From positions 1 through 56,804 of the forward strand of contig CAJXMF010000010.1 in the NCBI GenBank assembly GCA_913056195.1: a stretch of DNA of 56,804 nucleotides, in the 5' to 3' direction. Numbering within the stretch: the first letter of the stretch is position 1; each line of letters starts with the position of its first letter. Under the pieces are notes generated by a model, which worked only from the letters and a program-made list of their open reading frames with translations, was not told the origin of the DNA and did no database searches. Position numbers and translations under genes: made by a program. The stretch is from an uncultured Methylococcaceae bacterium (lineage in GTDB: Bacteria; Pseudomonadota; Gammaproteobacteria; Methylococcales; Methylomonadaceae). Shown here one piece after another: positions 7,612 through 19,987 of the stretch.

Positions 7612-8871
7612 ATGACGTTTATCGCGACAGGGATTAACTATAACACGGCTCCGGTTGCAATTCGCGAACGGCTGGCATTCTCTGCAGAAATCTTACCACG
7701 CGCATTAAAAAGCTTAAAACTGGCCGCTAATATCTCCGAAGCTGCGATCCTCTCAACCTGTAACCGAACTGAATTTTACTACCACACGTCAGAAGCTAAT
7801 ACGATAAAACTCATCGATTGGATTGCCGCCGAAAAAGATATCGACCCGGTTGATTTTACGCCTTATCTTTATAGCTACCAAGAATCAAATTCAATTCGCC
7901 ATATGTTCCGCGTCGCCTGCGGGCTCGATTCAATGGTGCTTGGTGAACCCCAGATTCTGGGGCAGATGAAAACAGCGTATCAACTCGCCTACGAAGCAGG
8001 CACCCTGGGTAAAAATTTAGGTCGCTTGTTCCAGCATACATTTTCCGCGGCTAAAAAAGTGCGCACCGATACGGCTATTGGCTCCAGTCCGGTTTCGGTT
8101 GCCTTCGCCGCTGTCCAGCTTGCCAAACAAATCTTTGATAATTTGAGCGAGCAAACCGCTTTATTGATTGGTGCCGGCGAGACCATCGAATTAACGGCCA
8201 GACATCTTTATCAACATGGCGTTGGTCGCGTCATCATTGCCAACCGCACCTTTGACAAGGCGCATATTTTGGCCAGCCAATTTAACGGTTACGCCATCGC
8301 ATTGGCTGAACTTCCCACACATTTAGCTGAAGCGGATATTGTCGTTTCATCAACCGCAAGTCAACTCCCTATTCTGGGCAAAGGCATGCTGGAAAGCGCA
8401 ATCAAAAAACGCAAACACAAACCCATGTTCATGGTTGATCTGGCCGTTCCAAGAGACATTGAAACCGAAGTGGAACACCTGGCTGACGTTTATCTGTACA
8501 CCGTTGATGATTTAAAAAACACCATCAATGACAACATGGAATCACGTCGCCAGGCCGCCGAACAAGCCGAAGAAATCATTGATACCGAGGTCGAGCATTT
8601 TTTAAGCTGGTTGCACCTGCAATCGGCACAATCCACCATCCGTGACTTCCGTCAGCATGCCGAACAGCTGCGCGATGAATCGCTGCAAAAAGCATTACGC
8701 CAACTCAAAAATGGCCAACCTGCCGAACAGGTTTTACAACGCCTGGCGCATAACCTGACCAATAAAATTATCCATACCCCCAGCACGCAATTACGAGAAG
8801 CCGGTGCCAATGAGCGCCAGGATTTGATTGCCGCCGCCCGGGAACTGTTTAAATTATCAGACCCTACATGA
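7612..8871 (+). CDS. hemA: Glutamyl-tRNA reductase
   Basis: First step of the C5 pathway to heme: reduces glutamyl-tRNA to glutamate 1-semialdehyde with NADPH. At 419 residues it matches the family. The catalytic Cys is residue 50 in STCNRTEFY. The [20 protein letters not shown] signature follows at about 97-116, then the NADPH-binding fold around [15 protein letters not shown] (near 185-199), and a C-terminal helical dimerisation domain. The stop overlaps the prfA start by 4 bases, giving the common hemA-prfA-prmC operon. Confidence 0.97.
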   Translation: MTFIATGINYNTAPVAIRERLAFSAEILPRALKSLKLAANISEAAILSTCNRTEFYYHTSEANTIKLIDWIAAEKDIDPVDFTPYLYSYQESNSIRHMFRVACGLDSMVLGEPQILGQMKTAYQLAYEAGTLGKNLGRLFQHTFSAAKKVRTDTAIGSSPVSVAFAAVQLAKQIFDNLSEQTALLIGAGETIELTARHLYQHGVGRVIIANRTFDKAHILASQFNGYAIALAELPTHLAEADIVVSSTASQLPILGKGMLESAIKKRKHKPMFMVDLAVPRDIETEVEHLADVYLYTVDDLKNTINDNMESRRQAAEQAEEIIDTEVEHFLSWLHLQSAQSTIRDFRQHAEQLRDESLQKALRQLKNGQPAEQVLQRLAHNLTNKIIHTPSTQLREAGANERQDLIAAARELFKLSDPT

Positions 8872-9956
8872 AACCATCAATCCAACAAAAACTGGAAAAC
8901 CTAAGCGATCGCTTTGAAGAAATCGCGGGCCTGCTGTCGCAACCTGAAATCCAAAGCGACCAAAATAAATTTCGCAGCCTGAGCCAGGAATATGCTCAAC
9001 TTGACCCTATCGTTGCATGCTATACACGTTATCGCGATAACGAAGAAACCCTGGAATCGGCACAAGAAATGTCCAAGGATACCGATCCGGATTTACGTGA
9101 GATGGCTCAAGAAGAAATTCAGCTTGCGACCCAAAAAAAACAAGAACTGGAACAGCAACTGCAAATTTTGCTGCTCCCCAAAGACCCCAAAGACAGCAGC
9201 AATATTTTCCTGGAAATTCGCGCCGGAACCGGCGGTGATGAAGCCGCCATTTTTTCAGGCGATCTGGCAAAAATGTACCAGCGCTATGCCGAAAAACAGG
9301 GCTGGAAAGTCGAAACCATTAACGAAAATCGCGGTGAACATGGTGGTTACAAGGAAATCATTCTGCGCATCGTCGGCCAAAACGTGTATTCCCAGCTTAA
9401 ATTTGAATCCGGCGCACACCGCGTTCAACGCGTGCCGGAAACCGAATCACAAGGCCGGGTACATACCTCGGCCTGTACCGTCGCCATCATGCCGGAAGCC
9501 GAAAATATCGACCAAATCGAAATCAATCCGGCCGACCTCAGAATCGACACCTTCCGCGCCTCAGGCTCAGGCGGCCAACACGTCAACACCACAGACTCTG
9601 CCATCCGTATTACGCATATTCCAACCGGCGTCGTCGTCGAATGTCAGGATGAACGCTCGCAACACAAAAACCGTGCCCGCGCCATGTCATGGCTACAATC
9701 ACGCCTGCTCGCTGCAGAGCAGGAAAAACAACAGGCCGAACAAGCCGAAACACGTAAATTACAAGTGGGCAGCGGCGACCGCTCGGAACGCATCCGCACC
9801 TATAATTATCCACAAGCCCGGGTCACCGATCACCGCATCAACCTGACCCTCTATAAACTGGATGAAATCATGCAAGGCGGCCTTGAGCATATCATTCAGC
9901 CGTTGATTAACGAACACCAGGCCGAATTACTGACCCAACTCAGCGATGACAGCTAA
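8868..9956 (+). CDS. prfA: Peptide chain release factor 1
   Basis: Recognises UAA and UAG stop codons in the ribosomal A site and triggers release of the finished protein. The 362-residue protein has the GGQ motif at residues 235-237 ([10 protein letters not shown]), whose Gln is methylated by PrmC. The stop-reading tripeptide is PET at 190-192, in place of the PAT of E. coli RF1; this fits the PxT pattern of class RF1. It overlaps hemA by 4 bases and prmC by 11. Confidence 0.97.
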   Translation: MKPSIQQKLENLSDRFEEIAGLLSQPEIQSDQNKFRSLSQEYAQLDPIVACYTRYRDNEETLESAQEMSKDTDPDLREMAQEEIQLATQKKQELEQQLQILLLPKDPKDSSNIFLEIRAGTGGDEAAIFSGDLAKMYQRYAEKQGWKVETINENRGEHGGYKEIILRIVGQNVYSQLKFESGAHRVQRVPETESQGRVHTSACTVAIMPEAENIDQIEINPADLRIDTFRASGSGGQHVNTTDSAIRITHIPTGVVVECQDERSQHKNRARAMSWLQSRLLAAEQEKQQAEQAETRKLQVGSGDRSERIRTYNYPQARVTDHRINLTLYKLDEIMQGGLEHIIQPLINEHQAELLTQLSDDS

Positions 9957-10797
9957 ATATAGCATCCAATCGACACTACAACTGGCCTACAATCAGCTTA
10001 AAGATGTTTCTGAGAGCGCCTGGCTGGATGCCGAAGTACTATTGAGCCACTGCCTAAACAAACCCCGCAGTTACCTGAAAGCCTGGCCAGAAACAGAACT
10101 TGACGCCGGCATCAACGCACGTTATCAGCAGCTGATTGCACAACGGTTGCAGCACAAACCCGTCGCCTATTTAACCGGCACGCGGGAATTCTGGTCCAGA
10201 CCTTTTAAAGTGACTGAAGATGTTTTAATCCCTCGCCCCGACACCGAGCTTTTGATTGAAGTCAGCCTCCCCCTCATCCCACACAACGACTGTCGTATTC
10301 TGGATCTCGGTACCGGCTCGGGGATTATCGCCATCACCTTAGGGCTTGAGCGGCCACATGCCACGCTGAACGCCACAGACAAAAGCGAAGCAGCCTTACA
10401 GGTCGCCAAAGACAATGCCAGCCATCTGGGCGCACATAACATCCAATTCAGGGTGTCAGACTGGTTCAGCCAGTTAGCCACAGATACCTTTGATTTTATC
10501 CTCAGTAATCCGCCGTATATCAAGGCGGGCGACCAACACCTTTCGCAAGGCGATGTCCAACACGAGCCCAAAACAGCGCTCATCGCTGCCCAACAGGGGC
10601 TTGCCGATATTTTGGCCATTGCCCACCAGGCACCGCGACATTTAAATGCCGGCGGCCACTTATTGATCGAGCACGGTTTTGACCAACAAGCCGACGTACA
10701 ACACATCTTTTCAGAAGCCGGATTCAGCGCAATCCAAACGCATATCGACCTGGCCGGCAACCCCAGAATAACCTCTGGCTTATGGAATCCATCATGA
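9946..10797 (+). CDS. prmC: Release factor glutamine methyltransferase
   Basis: N5-methylates the Gln of the GGQ motif in RF1 and RF2, using S-adenosylmethionine. The 283-residue protein has an N-terminal helical domain (about 1-75), then a class I methyltransferase fold with [14 protein letters not shown] near residues 120-133 and the signature NPPY in [11 protein letters not shown], which binds the substrate amide. The ATG lies inside the end of prfA, so enzyme and substrate genes are translationally coupled. Confidence 0.96.
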   Translation: MTAKYSIQSTLQLAYNQLKDVSESAWLDAEVLLSHCLNKPRSYLKAWPETELDAGINARYQQLIAQRLQHKPVAYLTGTREFWSRPFKVTEDVLIPRPDTELLIEVSLPLIPHNDCRILDLGTGSGIIAITLGLERPHATLNATDKSEAALQVAKDNASHLGAHNIQFRVSDWFSQLATDTFDFILSNPPYIKAGDQHLSQGDVQHEPKTALIAAQQGLADILAIAHQAPRHLNAGGHLLIEHGFDQQADVQHIFSEAGFSAIQTHIDLAGNPRITSGLWNPS

Positions 10798-11204
10798 ACA
10801 CACTCTATATCCCAAGAACACTCACCCAACAACTGCTTCACCAGGCACAGATTTCGCCCAACCAGGAAATCTGTGGACTGGTCGGTGGCCACAATGACAC
10901 CGCCGCCCATGTTTATCCCATCGACAACATCGCAGAATCCCGCGCGACCCGCTTTGAACTCGACCCAAAACAGCAGATTGCCGCCATGAATACCATGCGC
11001 GAAAAAGGCGAACAGATGCTGGCGATTTATCATTCTCATCCGACGACGAGCGCCGAACCCTCACAATACGATATTCAACTGGCCAACTACCCGGATGCGG
11101 TTTATCTGATTATTTCGTTGAATACTAAAGGCGTCCTGGAAATGCGTGGCTTCCATATCAAGTCGCAACAGGTCAAAGAGATTGATTTAATTATGACCCC
11201 ATAA
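10794..11204 (+). CDS. JAMM (Mov34/MPN) metalloprotease-family protein
   Basis: A 136-residue single-domain protein with a complete JAMM zinc site: Glu25 in EICGLVGG, His80 and His82 in HSHP, Ser90 and Asp93 in the SxxD element. The start is the ATG overlapping the prmC stop (ATGA); an upstream in-frame ATG inside prmC would add four residues. Bacterial stand-alone JAMM proteins include peptidases that process ubiquitin-like sulfur carriers or cysteine adducts. No sulfur-carrier gene lies next to it, so the substrate is open. It is the last gene before the hslV leader. Confidence 0.87.
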   Translation: MNTLYIPRTLTQQLLHQAQISPNQEICGLVGGHNDTAAHVYPIDNIAESRATRFELDPKQQIAAMNTMREKGEQMLAIYHSHPTTSAEPSQYDIQLANYPDAVYLIISLNTKGVLEMRGFHIKSQQVKEIDLIMTP

Positions 11205-11436
11205 GATCCAATGCCGCTGAATAATGCTACTAAACCACCTCTATAATTATTTTATTTGTCTTTTCAATGCGTTACTATAACGTTTAGTAAAAAACATACG
11301 TTGCACCGGCCTTGCCCAAATCATCGACTTGTCGCTGATTTGGGCGGCCTGTCGAAAATATCTCCGGGAAATCCCCGGATTCTGGTGCAATATTCGACTT
11401 AAACCATGTAGAATTAGTCGATTGACATTTAGTATT
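11205..11436 (+). other. Leader region ahead of hslV with hairpins
   Basis: This 232-base gap holds no convincing gene. It contains a 10-bp perfect inverted repeat, GCCCAAATCA (11314-11323) and TGATTTGGGC (11336-11345), with a 12-base loop and no T run, so it does not look like a terminator. A smaller GC-rich hairpin, CCGGG and CCCGG with a 5-base loop, lies just after it near 11360-11376. Both lie ahead of hslV and could be part of its 5' leader. No clear heat-shock promoter was found by eye. Confidence 0.4.
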
Positions 11437-12000
11437 ATGGGTAAAAAGACTGTGAGTTTCAGAGGAACAACAATTTTATCAGTACGCCGTGGCGACAAAG
11501 TCGTCATCGGTGGTGACGGCCAGGTGACACTGGGCAATACGGTGATGAAAGGTAATGCCCGCAAAGTTCGCCGCCTGTATCATGAGCGTGTTATTGCCGG
11601 ATTCGCGGGTGCGACAGCTGACGCCTTCACCTTGTTTGAGCATTTTGAAGGCAAGTTGGAAAAACACCGCGGCAACCTGACCCGGGCTGCCGTAGAAATG
11701 GCCAAAGACTGGCGCACCGACCGCGCTTTACGCAAACTGGAAGCCTTATTGACCATTGCCGACGCCAAAACATCGTTGATTATTTCCGGCACCGGTGATG
11801 TCATCGAACCGGAATATGACCTGATGGCGATCGGCTCAGGTGGGGCATACGCCCAATCGGCTGCACGTGCCTTACTGGAAAACACCGAACTCAGTGCACG
11901 CGACATTGTTGAAAAGTCACTTACCATTGCCGCCGACATCTGTATTTATACCAATCACAATCTGACCATTGAAGAACTGGACGCGGAGCCAAATTCATAA
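11437..12000 (+). CDS. hslV: ATP-dependent protease proteolytic subunit HslV
   Basis: Threonine protease of the two-part HslUV (ClpQY) machine; forms two stacked hexamers fed by HslU. The nucleophile is the Thr at the start of TTILSVRR, exposed by removing about 10 residues; [19 protein letters not shown] follows as in other HslV proteins. I chose the ATG at 11437, giving 187 residues. A GTG at 11452 would also give a propeptide ahead of the Thr. The longer frame starting at 11329 runs through the leader hairpin and is unlikely. The stop shares one base with the hslU start. Confidence 0.94.
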   Translation: MGKKTVSFRGTTILSVRRGDKVVIGGDGQVTLGNTVMKGNARKVRRLYHERVIAGFAGATADAFTLFEHFEGKLEKHRGNLTRAAVEMAKDWRTDRALRKLEALLTIADAKTSLIISGTGDVIEPEYDLMAIGSGGAYAQSAARALLENTELSARDIVEKSLTIAADICIYTNHNLTIEELDAEPNS

Positions 12001-13325
12001 TGAGCCAAATGACACCTAAAGAAATCGTCAGTGAACTGGACAAACATATTATCGGCCAGGCCGGCGCCAAACGCTCGGTTGCCATCGCGCTTAGAAACCG
12101 CTGGCGCAGAAGCCGTATTGCGGCAGAACTGCGCGACGAAATCACGCCTAAAAATATCTTGATGATCGGACCGACGGGCGTCGGTAAAACCGAAATTGCC
12201 CGACGTTTGGCCAGACTGGCTAAAGCCCCTTTCATCAAAATCGAAGCGACCAAATTTACCGAAGTCGGTTATGTCGGCCGCGATGTTGAATCGATTATCC
12301 GAGACCTGGTCGATACCGCCGTCAAAATGACACGCGAAGAGGCTATGGAAAAAGTTCAGCACCAGGCCTATGAGGCGGCTGAAGAAAGAATCCTCGATAT
12401 TCTACTGCCTACACCCGACCAAGGCATACGCCCTGAAACCGAAACCAACACCCGGCAGAAATTCCGCAAAAAACTGCGCGAAGGCGACCTGGACGACAAA
12501 GAAGTTGAGATTGATGTGAATTCACCGCCATTAGGCGTTGAAATCATGGCACCGCCGGGGATGGAAGAAATGACCAGTCAATTGCAAGGCTTATTTCAAA
12601 ACATCAACGCCAATCGTTCTAAAACAACGAAATTAAAAATCAAGGATGCGCTGAAAGTTTTACAAGAAGAAGAAGCCGCTAAATTGATAAACGAGGACGA
12701 TATCAAGCTGTCCGCCGTGGAAGCTGTGGAACAAAATGGCATTGTATTCCTGGATGAAATCGACAAAGTCTGCAAACGTTCAGAATTAGGCGGTAGTGGC
12801 GGTGAAGTCTCTCGTGAAGGCGTACAGCGCGATTTGCTGCCACTGGTTGAAGGCAGCACGGTCAGCACCAAATATGGCATGATTAAAACCGACCATATCC
12901 TGTTTATCGCATCCGGCGCATTCCATTTGACCAAGCCTTCGGATCTGATTCCTGAATTACAGGGACGTTTCCCGATTCGGGTTGAACTCGATGCCTTGTC
13001 GGCCGATGATTTTGTTCGTATCCTGACCGAACCCGATGCGTCATTGACCGAGCAGTATCAGGCCTTGCTGAAAACTGAGGGTGTTGACCTGAAATTCACC
13101 GAAGACGGCATCAAACGCATCGCCGAACTAGGCTGGCAAGTGAATGAAACGACTGAAAACATCGGCGCACGTCGGCTGCATACCATTCTGGAAAAATTAC
13201 TTGAAGACATCTCATTCCAGGCACCTGACCTAAGCGACAAAACCGTGGTCATCGACACCGCCTATGTTGATAGTCATTTAACCGAATTTGCCGATGACGA
13301 AGATTTGAGCCGTTATATTCTATGA
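12000..13325 (+). CDS. hslU: ATP-dependent protease ATPase subunit HslU
   Basis: AAA+ unfoldase that feeds substrates to HslV. The 441-residue protein has an N-terminal [15 protein letters not shown] segment, Walker [10 protein letters not shown] near residues 57-65, a pore motif GYVGRD near 89-94, an inserted I domain (about 110-240), Walker B with IVFLDEIDK near 248-256, and a C-terminal tail ending in RYIL that docks into HslV. ATG overlaps the hslV stop by one base (TAATG), so the two subunits are made together. Confidence 0.97.
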   Translation: MSQMTPKEIVSELDKHIIGQAGAKRSVAIALRNRWRRSRIAAELRDEITPKNILMIGPTGVGKTEIARRLARLAKAPFIKIEATKFTEVGYVGRDVESIIRDLVDTAVKMTREEAMEKVQHQAYEAAEERILDILLPTPDQGIRPETETNTRQKFRKKLREGDLDDKEVEIDVNSPPLGVEIMAPPGMEEMTSQLQGLFQNINANRSKTTKLKIKDALKVLQEEEAAKLINEDDIKLSAVEAVEQNGIVFLDEIDKVCKRSELGGSGGEVSREGVQRDLLPLVEGSTVSTKYGMIKTDHILFIASGAFHLTKPSDLIPELQGRFPIRVELDALSADDFVRILTEPDASLTEQYQALLKTEGVDLKFTEDGIKRIAELGWQVNETTENIGARRLHTILEKLLEDISFQAPDLSDKTVVIDTAYVDSHLTEFADDEDLSRYIL

Positions 13326-13717
13326 GTATGCGTCTATTTGCAGAGCCGACCGGAAAAGTTCCTGTTGAGCTCAAACTCCATCAGGCTTCCGCCATCCTCG
13401 AAGTCAAATTTGACGATGACACGGTCTTCCATCTACCGTGTGAATATTTACGTGTATTTACACCCTCGGCGGAAACACAAGGCCATGCGCCGGGCCAGGA
13501 GATCCTGCAAACCGGTAAGGAAAATGTCACCATTTCCGATATCAAACCGGTTGGCAATTATGCCGTAGCCTTCCAGTTCAGCGATGGCCATGATAGCGGC
13601 ATTTATTCCTGGGATTTGCTCTACAAACTCGGTAATGAATACGACAGCCTGTGGCAACACTACCTGAATGAACTTAAAGCGCACGGCATCGAACGCCAGG
13701 CGCCCTCGAAGAGTTAA
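13322..13717 (+). CDS. DUF971 (gamma-butyrobetaine hydroxylase-like N-terminal) protein
   Basis: A 131-residue protein of the DUF971 family, the small domain also found at the N-terminus of gamma-butyrobetaine hydroxylases. Typical parts are the [20 protein letters not shown] stretch near residues 27-46 and [18 protein letters not shown] near 91-108. It starts inside the end of hslU (4-base overlap) and lies 6 bases ahead of ubiE. Stand-alone members often sit next to hslU or ubiE in proteobacteria. Its biochemical role is not established; iron or iron-sulfur related roles have been discussed for the domain. Confidence 0.88.
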   Translation: MSMRLFAEPTGKVPVELKLHQASAILEVKFDDDTVFHLPCEYLRVFTPSAETQGHAPGQEILQTGKENVTISDIKPVGNYAVAFQFSDGHDSGIYSWDLLYKLGNEYDSLWQHYLNELKAHGIERQAPSKS

Positions 13718-13723
13718 AAAATT

Positions 13724-14473
13724 ATGACACACGAAAATACGACCCATTTTGGTTTTAAAGAAGTGCCCAAAAACGAAAAAGTCAAAATGGTGCGCGGCGT
13801 TTTTGATTCGGTTGCTGATCAATACGACATCATGAACGACTTAATGTCTTTTGGCATTCATCGGCTCTGGAAAAAAATTGCCGTTCAGCTTGCCAACGTC
13901 CGCGCCGGCGACAAGGTCCTTGACCTGGCTGGCGGCACCGGCGACCTGACCGCCTTATTTGAAAAAAGAGTCGGCCCCAAAGGTCAGGTGGTGCTGGCCG
14001 ACATCAATGCCGCTATGTTGCGTACCGGTCGCAATCGACTGATCGACCGGGGCCTCGTCGATAATATCCAATACGCCCAGGTCAACGCTGAATGCCTGCC
14101 TTTTGCCGATAACACCTTTGATTGCGTCTGCATTGGTTTCGGCCTGAGAAATGTTACCGATAAGGATGCCGCATTACGCTCAATGACCCGGGTGTTAAAA
14201 CCTGGAGGCCGAGTCATCGTGCTGGAATTCTCTCACCCGACCGATAAAATCACCGAAAAGGTCTATGATTTTTATTCCTTTAAACTGCTGCCTAAAATCG
14301 GTGCAGTGGTTGCAAAAGACGAAGACAGTTATCGCTATCTGGCCGAATCCATCCGTATGCACCCCAAACAGGATGAATTGAAACAGATGATGGAAAATGC
14401 CGGCCTTGAGCGCTGTGAATATTTTAATCTGACTCAAGGCATTGTCGCGATCCATCGCGGTTATAAATTCTGA
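13724..14473 (+). CDS. ubiE: Ubiquinone/menaquinone C-methyltransferase UbiE
   Basis: S-adenosylmethionine-dependent C-methylation of the benzoquinol ring in ubiquinone synthesis (and of demethylmenaquinone where that is made). The 249-residue protein starts with THFGFKEVP, then [20 protein letters not shown] near residues 24-43, the SAM-binding loop [14 protein letters not shown] near 66-79, and the family signature around [17 protein letters not shown]. It is the first of three ubiquinone genes in a row. Confidence 0.97.
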   Translation: MTHENTTHFGFKEVPKNEKVKMVRGVFDSVADQYDIMNDLMSFGIHRLWKKIAVQLANVRAGDKVLDLAGGTGDLTALFEKRVGPKGQVVLADINAAMLRTGRNRLIDRGLVDNIQYAQVNAECLPFADNTFDCVCIGFGLRNVTDKDAALRSMTRVLKPGGRVIVLEFSHPTDKITEKVYDFYSFKLLPKIGAVVAKDEDSYRYLAESIRMHPKQDELKQMMENAGLERCEYFNLTQGIVAIHRGYKF

Positions 14474-14480
14474 TGCCCGT

Positions 14481-15086
14481 ATGTTGATAAAACCTGTTCT
14501 GACTGGCGTTCTGGAAACGGCATTGAATCAATACCTGGCACTAGACGAAGATGCCACGGTGTTTTTACAGCCTTTATCCGGCAAAGTCATCGCGATCACT
14601 ATCCAACCGTTTGCCGAGACCGTATTTTTTTGTCCAACCGAAAACAGCATTCAGGTTCTGGAAGATTATGTCGGCGACATTGACACCCGTATCGAAGGCA
14701 GTCTCAGCGCTTTAAGCCTTACCCTGCTCGCTGCCGACACGCGCCAGACTGAAGATAAACTCAAAATCGAAGGCGATACCCATAGCGGACATCAGTTTCA
14801 GCAATTATTCAAAAAACTGGATATTGACCTGGAAGAACAAATCGCCAAACTGACAGGTGATGTGATTGCCCATAAACTTGGCACGCTTTTCCGCAGTGGC
14901 AAAGCCTGGAGCCAGCAAACCCTGGAAACCTTTCGTCTGAATCTGGAAGAATTTTTGCAGGAAGAAAGCCGTGATTTGCCCGCTACCGCAGAAGCAGAAA
15001 TATTTTATCAGCAGGTTGACGAACTGCGTAGCGATGTCGATCGCCTGGAAGCCAGAATAAAACGCCTGACAGACACCCTCACATAA
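14481..15086 (+). CDS. ubiJ: Ubiquinone biosynthesis accessory factor UbiJ (SCP2 domain)
   Basis: Lipid-binding SCP2-like protein of the soluble ubiquinone assembly complex, thought to hold the polyprenyl intermediates for the Ubi enzymes. I chose the ATG at 14481, beginning MLIKPVLTG, which gives 201 residues, the same as E. coli UbiJ; a longer frame from 14442 would overlap the ubiE end. The N-terminal 100 residues carry the SCP2 fold and the C-terminus a coiled coil (about 165-200). It lies between ubiE and ubiB, the conserved order. Confidence 0.92.
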   Translation: MLIKPVLTGVLETALNQYLALDEDATVFLQPLSGKVIAITIQPFAETVFFCPTENSIQVLEDYVGDIDTRIEGSLSALSLTLLAADTRQTEDKLKIEGDTHSGHQFQQLFKKLDIDLEEQIAKLTGDVIAHKLGTLFRSGKAWSQQTLETFRLNLEEFLQEESRDLPATAEAEIFYQQVDELRSDVDRLEARIKRLTDTLT

Positions 15087-15113
15087 TCCTTACAACCCTT
15101 TTTAGGTAACACC

Positions 15114-16664
15114 GTGATTCGCCCTAAAACACTGCTGCGCTTATTTCATATTAACTGGGTCATGATCATTCACGGACTGGATGAAATTGTCCTGAAGCTG
15201 CCCTTGTTCCGGCCCATTCGTTACCTGGTTTTCCTGTCACCGGTTTATTGGGTCAAAAAAAAACCAGAACCCCGAGGTGTGCGTATTCGCAAAACTCTGG
15301 AAGACTTAGGCCCCATCTATGTCAAGTTCGGCCAGGCACTGTCCACCCGTAAAGATCTGCTGCCCGAAGACATTGCCGATGAGCTTATTAAATTACAGGA
15401 TCGTGTCCCTCCCTTTTCCAGCGACCAGGCGTGTCAGATTATCGAACAACAAATCGGCCAGCCGATTGCCGAAACTTTTAAACACTTCGACGCAGAACCG
15501 TTAGCCTCGGCTTCCATCGCCCAGGTTCATACGGCGACCTTAAAAAATGGCGACGAGGTCATCGTCAAAGTCGTTCGACCTGAAATCGAAAAGCGAATTC
15601 AGGCGGATATTGCCCTGATGTACGAACTGGCCAGGCTGGCCGAGCGTTTTTGGGAAGATGCCCGACGCTTACGCGCGACCGAGGTCGTTGCAGAATTTGA
15701 AAAAACCATTCTGGACGAACTTGACCTGGTTCGGGAAGCCGCCAACGCAAGTAAAATACGCCGTAATTTCGAACATTCCGATGCCTTATATGTACCGGAA
15801 ATTCACTGGCCACTCACCCGCCAGAAAGTACTGGTCATGGAGCGTATTTACGGGATTCCAGTCGGCGAAATCGAACAACTCAAAGCCGGCGGCGCAGATT
15901 TTAAATTACTGGCCGCACGCGGTGTCGAGATTTTTTTCACCCAGGTATTTCGGGACAATTTTTTCCATGCCGATATGCACCCTGGAAATATATTTGTCGA
16001 ATTACCCGCCAAATATCTGGCTGTGGATTTTGGTATCGTCGGTACCCTATCGCCATCAGATCAACACTATCTAGCCGAAAATTTTCTTGCCTTTTTCAAC
16101 CGGGATTATCAACGTGTCGCCCAAATGCATATCGAATCCGGCTGGGTTCCACGCTCAACACGGCTTGAAGAATTTGAAACCGCCATTCGCAGCGTGTGTG
16201 AGCCCATTTTTGACAAACCCTTGAAAGATATTTCATTCGGCCTGTTGTTACTCCGCCTGTTCCAAACCGCTCGCCGTTTTGATATGGTGGTACAGCCGCA
16301 ATTAGTCTTGCTGCAAAAAACCTTGTTGAATATCGAAGGCTTAGGCCGACAACTCTATCCTGAGCTGGACTTATGGCAAACCGCCAAACCTTTTCTGGAA
16401 AACTGGTTTAAAGAGCGCATGGGGCCTAAAGCCAAGCTGCAAAAAGCCATGGATCAGTTCCCTGAAATTGCAGAGCATCTGCCTGAACTGCCCACGCTGG
16501 TTTTCCAGGCTTTGGACAGCGCCACACAGTCGCGGCGGCAACTGGAAGACAGCCACCGTGAAATCGAACAGCTGCGCCGCCAGGTTGAATCCAACCACAG
16601 CAGCACAGTGCTAGCCATCGTTTGCAGCGCCCTGCTGATCAGCGCCACAATATTGCTGCAATAA
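15114..16664 (+). CDS. ubiB: ABC1/UbiB-family atypical kinase for ubiquinone synthesis
   Basis: Membrane-bound atypical kinase or ATPase that supports ubiquinone synthesis. Starts at a GTG with an AGGTAA site ahead. The 516-residue protein has the family KxGQ motif ([16 protein letters not shown], about residues 63-78), an Ala-rich loop [11 protein letters not shown] replacing the usual P-loop, HADMHPGN near 282-289 and the DFG-like [10 protein letters not shown] hydrophobic C-terminal helix (about 495-515) is the likely membrane anchor. Confidence 0.96.
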   Translation: MIRPKTLLRLFHINWVMIIHGLDEIVLKLPLFRPIRYLVFLSPVYWVKKKPEPRGVRIRKTLEDLGPIYVKFGQALSTRKDLLPEDIADELIKLQDRVPPFSSDQACQIIEQQIGQPIAETFKHFDAEPLASASIAQVHTATLKNGDEVIVKVVRPEIEKRIQADIALMYELARLAERFWEDARRLRATEVVAEFEKTILDELDLVREAANASKIRRNFEHSDALYVPEIHWPLTRQKVLVMERIYGIPVGEIEQLKAGGADFKLLAARGVEIFFTQVFRDNFFHADMHPGNIFVELPAKYLAVDFGIVGTLSPSDQHYLAENFLAFFNRDYQRVAQMHIESGWVPRSTRLEEFETAIRSVCEPIFDKPLKDISFGLLLLRLFQTARRFDMVVQPQLVLLQKTLLNIEGLGRQLYPELDLWQTAKPFLENWFKERMGPKAKLQKAMDQFPEIAEHLPELPTLVFQALDSATQSRRQLEDSHREIEQLRRQVESNHSSTVLAIVCSALLISATILLQ

Positions 16665-16673
16665 CGAACAACC

Positions 16674-16709
16674 GGCAGAACTACGGGATGATCGCACCGA
16701 ACTTCTGCC
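16674..16709. terminator. Possible hairpin between convergent ubiB and katG
   Basis: The 7-bp arms GGCAGAA and TTCTGCC lie in the 62-base gap between convergent ubiB and katG, with a 22-base loop. No T run follows on either strand, so it is at best a weak candidate for a terminator. Confidence 0.25.
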
Positions 16710-16726
16710 TGATTAGTCCTATCGTG

Positions 16727-19012
<2,286 letters not shown>

Positions 19013-19081
19013 TTAGACGAAATGCAATATACCGCTGAAGTCATGATCAATATATCTCAAAAAACCGAAGTTCAGGTTCAA

Positions 19082-19984
19082 TTATTCTGAACCATGCGGC
19101 AATGTCTCCTTACCAACAGCCATCAGCGCTTCGATACTTGAAAAACGATTAAAATTTGGCCGTATAATAAATGCCAACTGTCTATGCGGGCCTGGCTCAT
19201 CAAGATGCACGGCCGCCAGCATGGGATACTGGGTAATCAGTTGTGCCAAAGCGATTTCCGGCACCAGGGTGGTACCCAAACCGCTGGCAACCATTTCTAT
19301 CAATGTTGCCAGACTCGTCGCACTAAAGCGTTGATTTTCAGTCTGCTCGGTCCTTTTACACGCGCTCAGCACATGGTCTTTCAGACAATGCCCTTCTTTA
19401 AGCAATAGCAGATTACAGTTTTTCAATGTTTCACTGCTGATTTCCTGCTGGCTTGAATATTCGCTACCTCTTTGCGTAATCCAATAAAAATCTTCCGCCC
19501 AGAAAGGCAAAGTCAGCAGGCCATCGCAGGGAAAAGGCAAGGCTAATATTGCACTGTCAAGCTCGCCTTGCCTGACCTTTTCAACCAAAACATGCGATTG
19601 ACTTTCTTCAATATCCAGTTGCGCTTTGGGATAACGCTGATGCACAGCCGGTAACATCCTTGGCAAAATATACGGCGCTACCGTAGGTATCATTCCAATC
19701 GTTAATGGATAACTGAGCGGCGCTTTTTGAGTTTCGGCAAAATGTTGTAAATCTTCCACCTGCAATAAAATAGCGCGGGCTTGTTCCAACACCTGCTTTC
19801 CAATCGGTGTGACCAGCACTTTCTTATTATCCCGCTCAAAAATCTGCACACCGAGCTGTTTTTCCAGTTCGCTCAAGGCCGTACTCAGTGCGGATTGACT
19901 GATATGACAGCGCTCGGCGGCTTTTTTAAAATGCAGCGTTTCTTCAACAGCCCGAGCATAAAACAGTTGTTTAATTGAAATCAT
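19082..19984 (-). CDS. oxyR: Hydrogen-peroxide sensor regulator OxyR
   Basis: LysR-family activator that turns on peroxide defence when two cysteines form a disulfide. The 300-residue protein has the N-terminal winged helix (AERCHISQSALSTALSELEK near residues 23-42) and the redox pair Cys200 and Cys209 in EGHCLKDHVLSACK, matching Cys199 and Cys208 of E. coli OxyR. The ATSLATLIEMVASGLGTTLVP segment follows. It lies just upstream of katG on the same strand, its probable target, and 3 bases after the TetR gene. Confidence 0.95.
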   Translation of the reverse strand: MISIKQLFYARAVEETLHFKKAAERCHISQSALSTALSELEKQLGVQIFERDNKKVLVTPIGKQVLEQARAILLQVEDLQHFAETQKAPLSYPLTIGMIPTVAPYILPRMLPAVHQRYPKAQLDIEESQSHVLVEKVRQGELDSAILALPFPCDGLLTLPFWAEDFYWITQRGSEYSSQQEISSETLKNCNLLLLKEGHCLKDHVLSACKRTEQTENQRFSATSLATLIEMVASGLGTTLVPEIALAQLITQYPMLAAVHLDEPGPHRQLAFIIRPNFNRFSSIEALMAVGKETLPHGSE

Positions 19985-19987
19985 GAT

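Noticed and set aside
8992-9846. A 284-codon frame overlapping prfA in another frame
   Set aside because: Shadow of prfA: low-complexity Lys, Asn and Pro-rich translation, no ribosome site, while prfA itself matches RF1 throughout.
10167-11039. A 290-codon minus-strand frame opposite prmC and the JAMM gene
   Set aside because: Both genes on the plus strand have full motifs; the antisense translation shows no domain.
11422-11427. TTGACA ahead of hslV as a -35 box
   Set aside because: No acceptable -10 box lies 16-18 bases downstream, and the start would fall inside the coding region.
11329-11436. N-terminal extension of hslV starting at 11329
   Set aside because: It would begin inside the leader hairpin and add 36 residues not found in HslV proteins; the propeptide needs only about 10 residues before the catalytic Thr.
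19074-19092. GGTTCA and TGAACC inverted arms at the end of oxyR
   Set aside because: The arms are short, overlap the oxyR stop and have no T run, so neither a terminator nor an operator can be argued.
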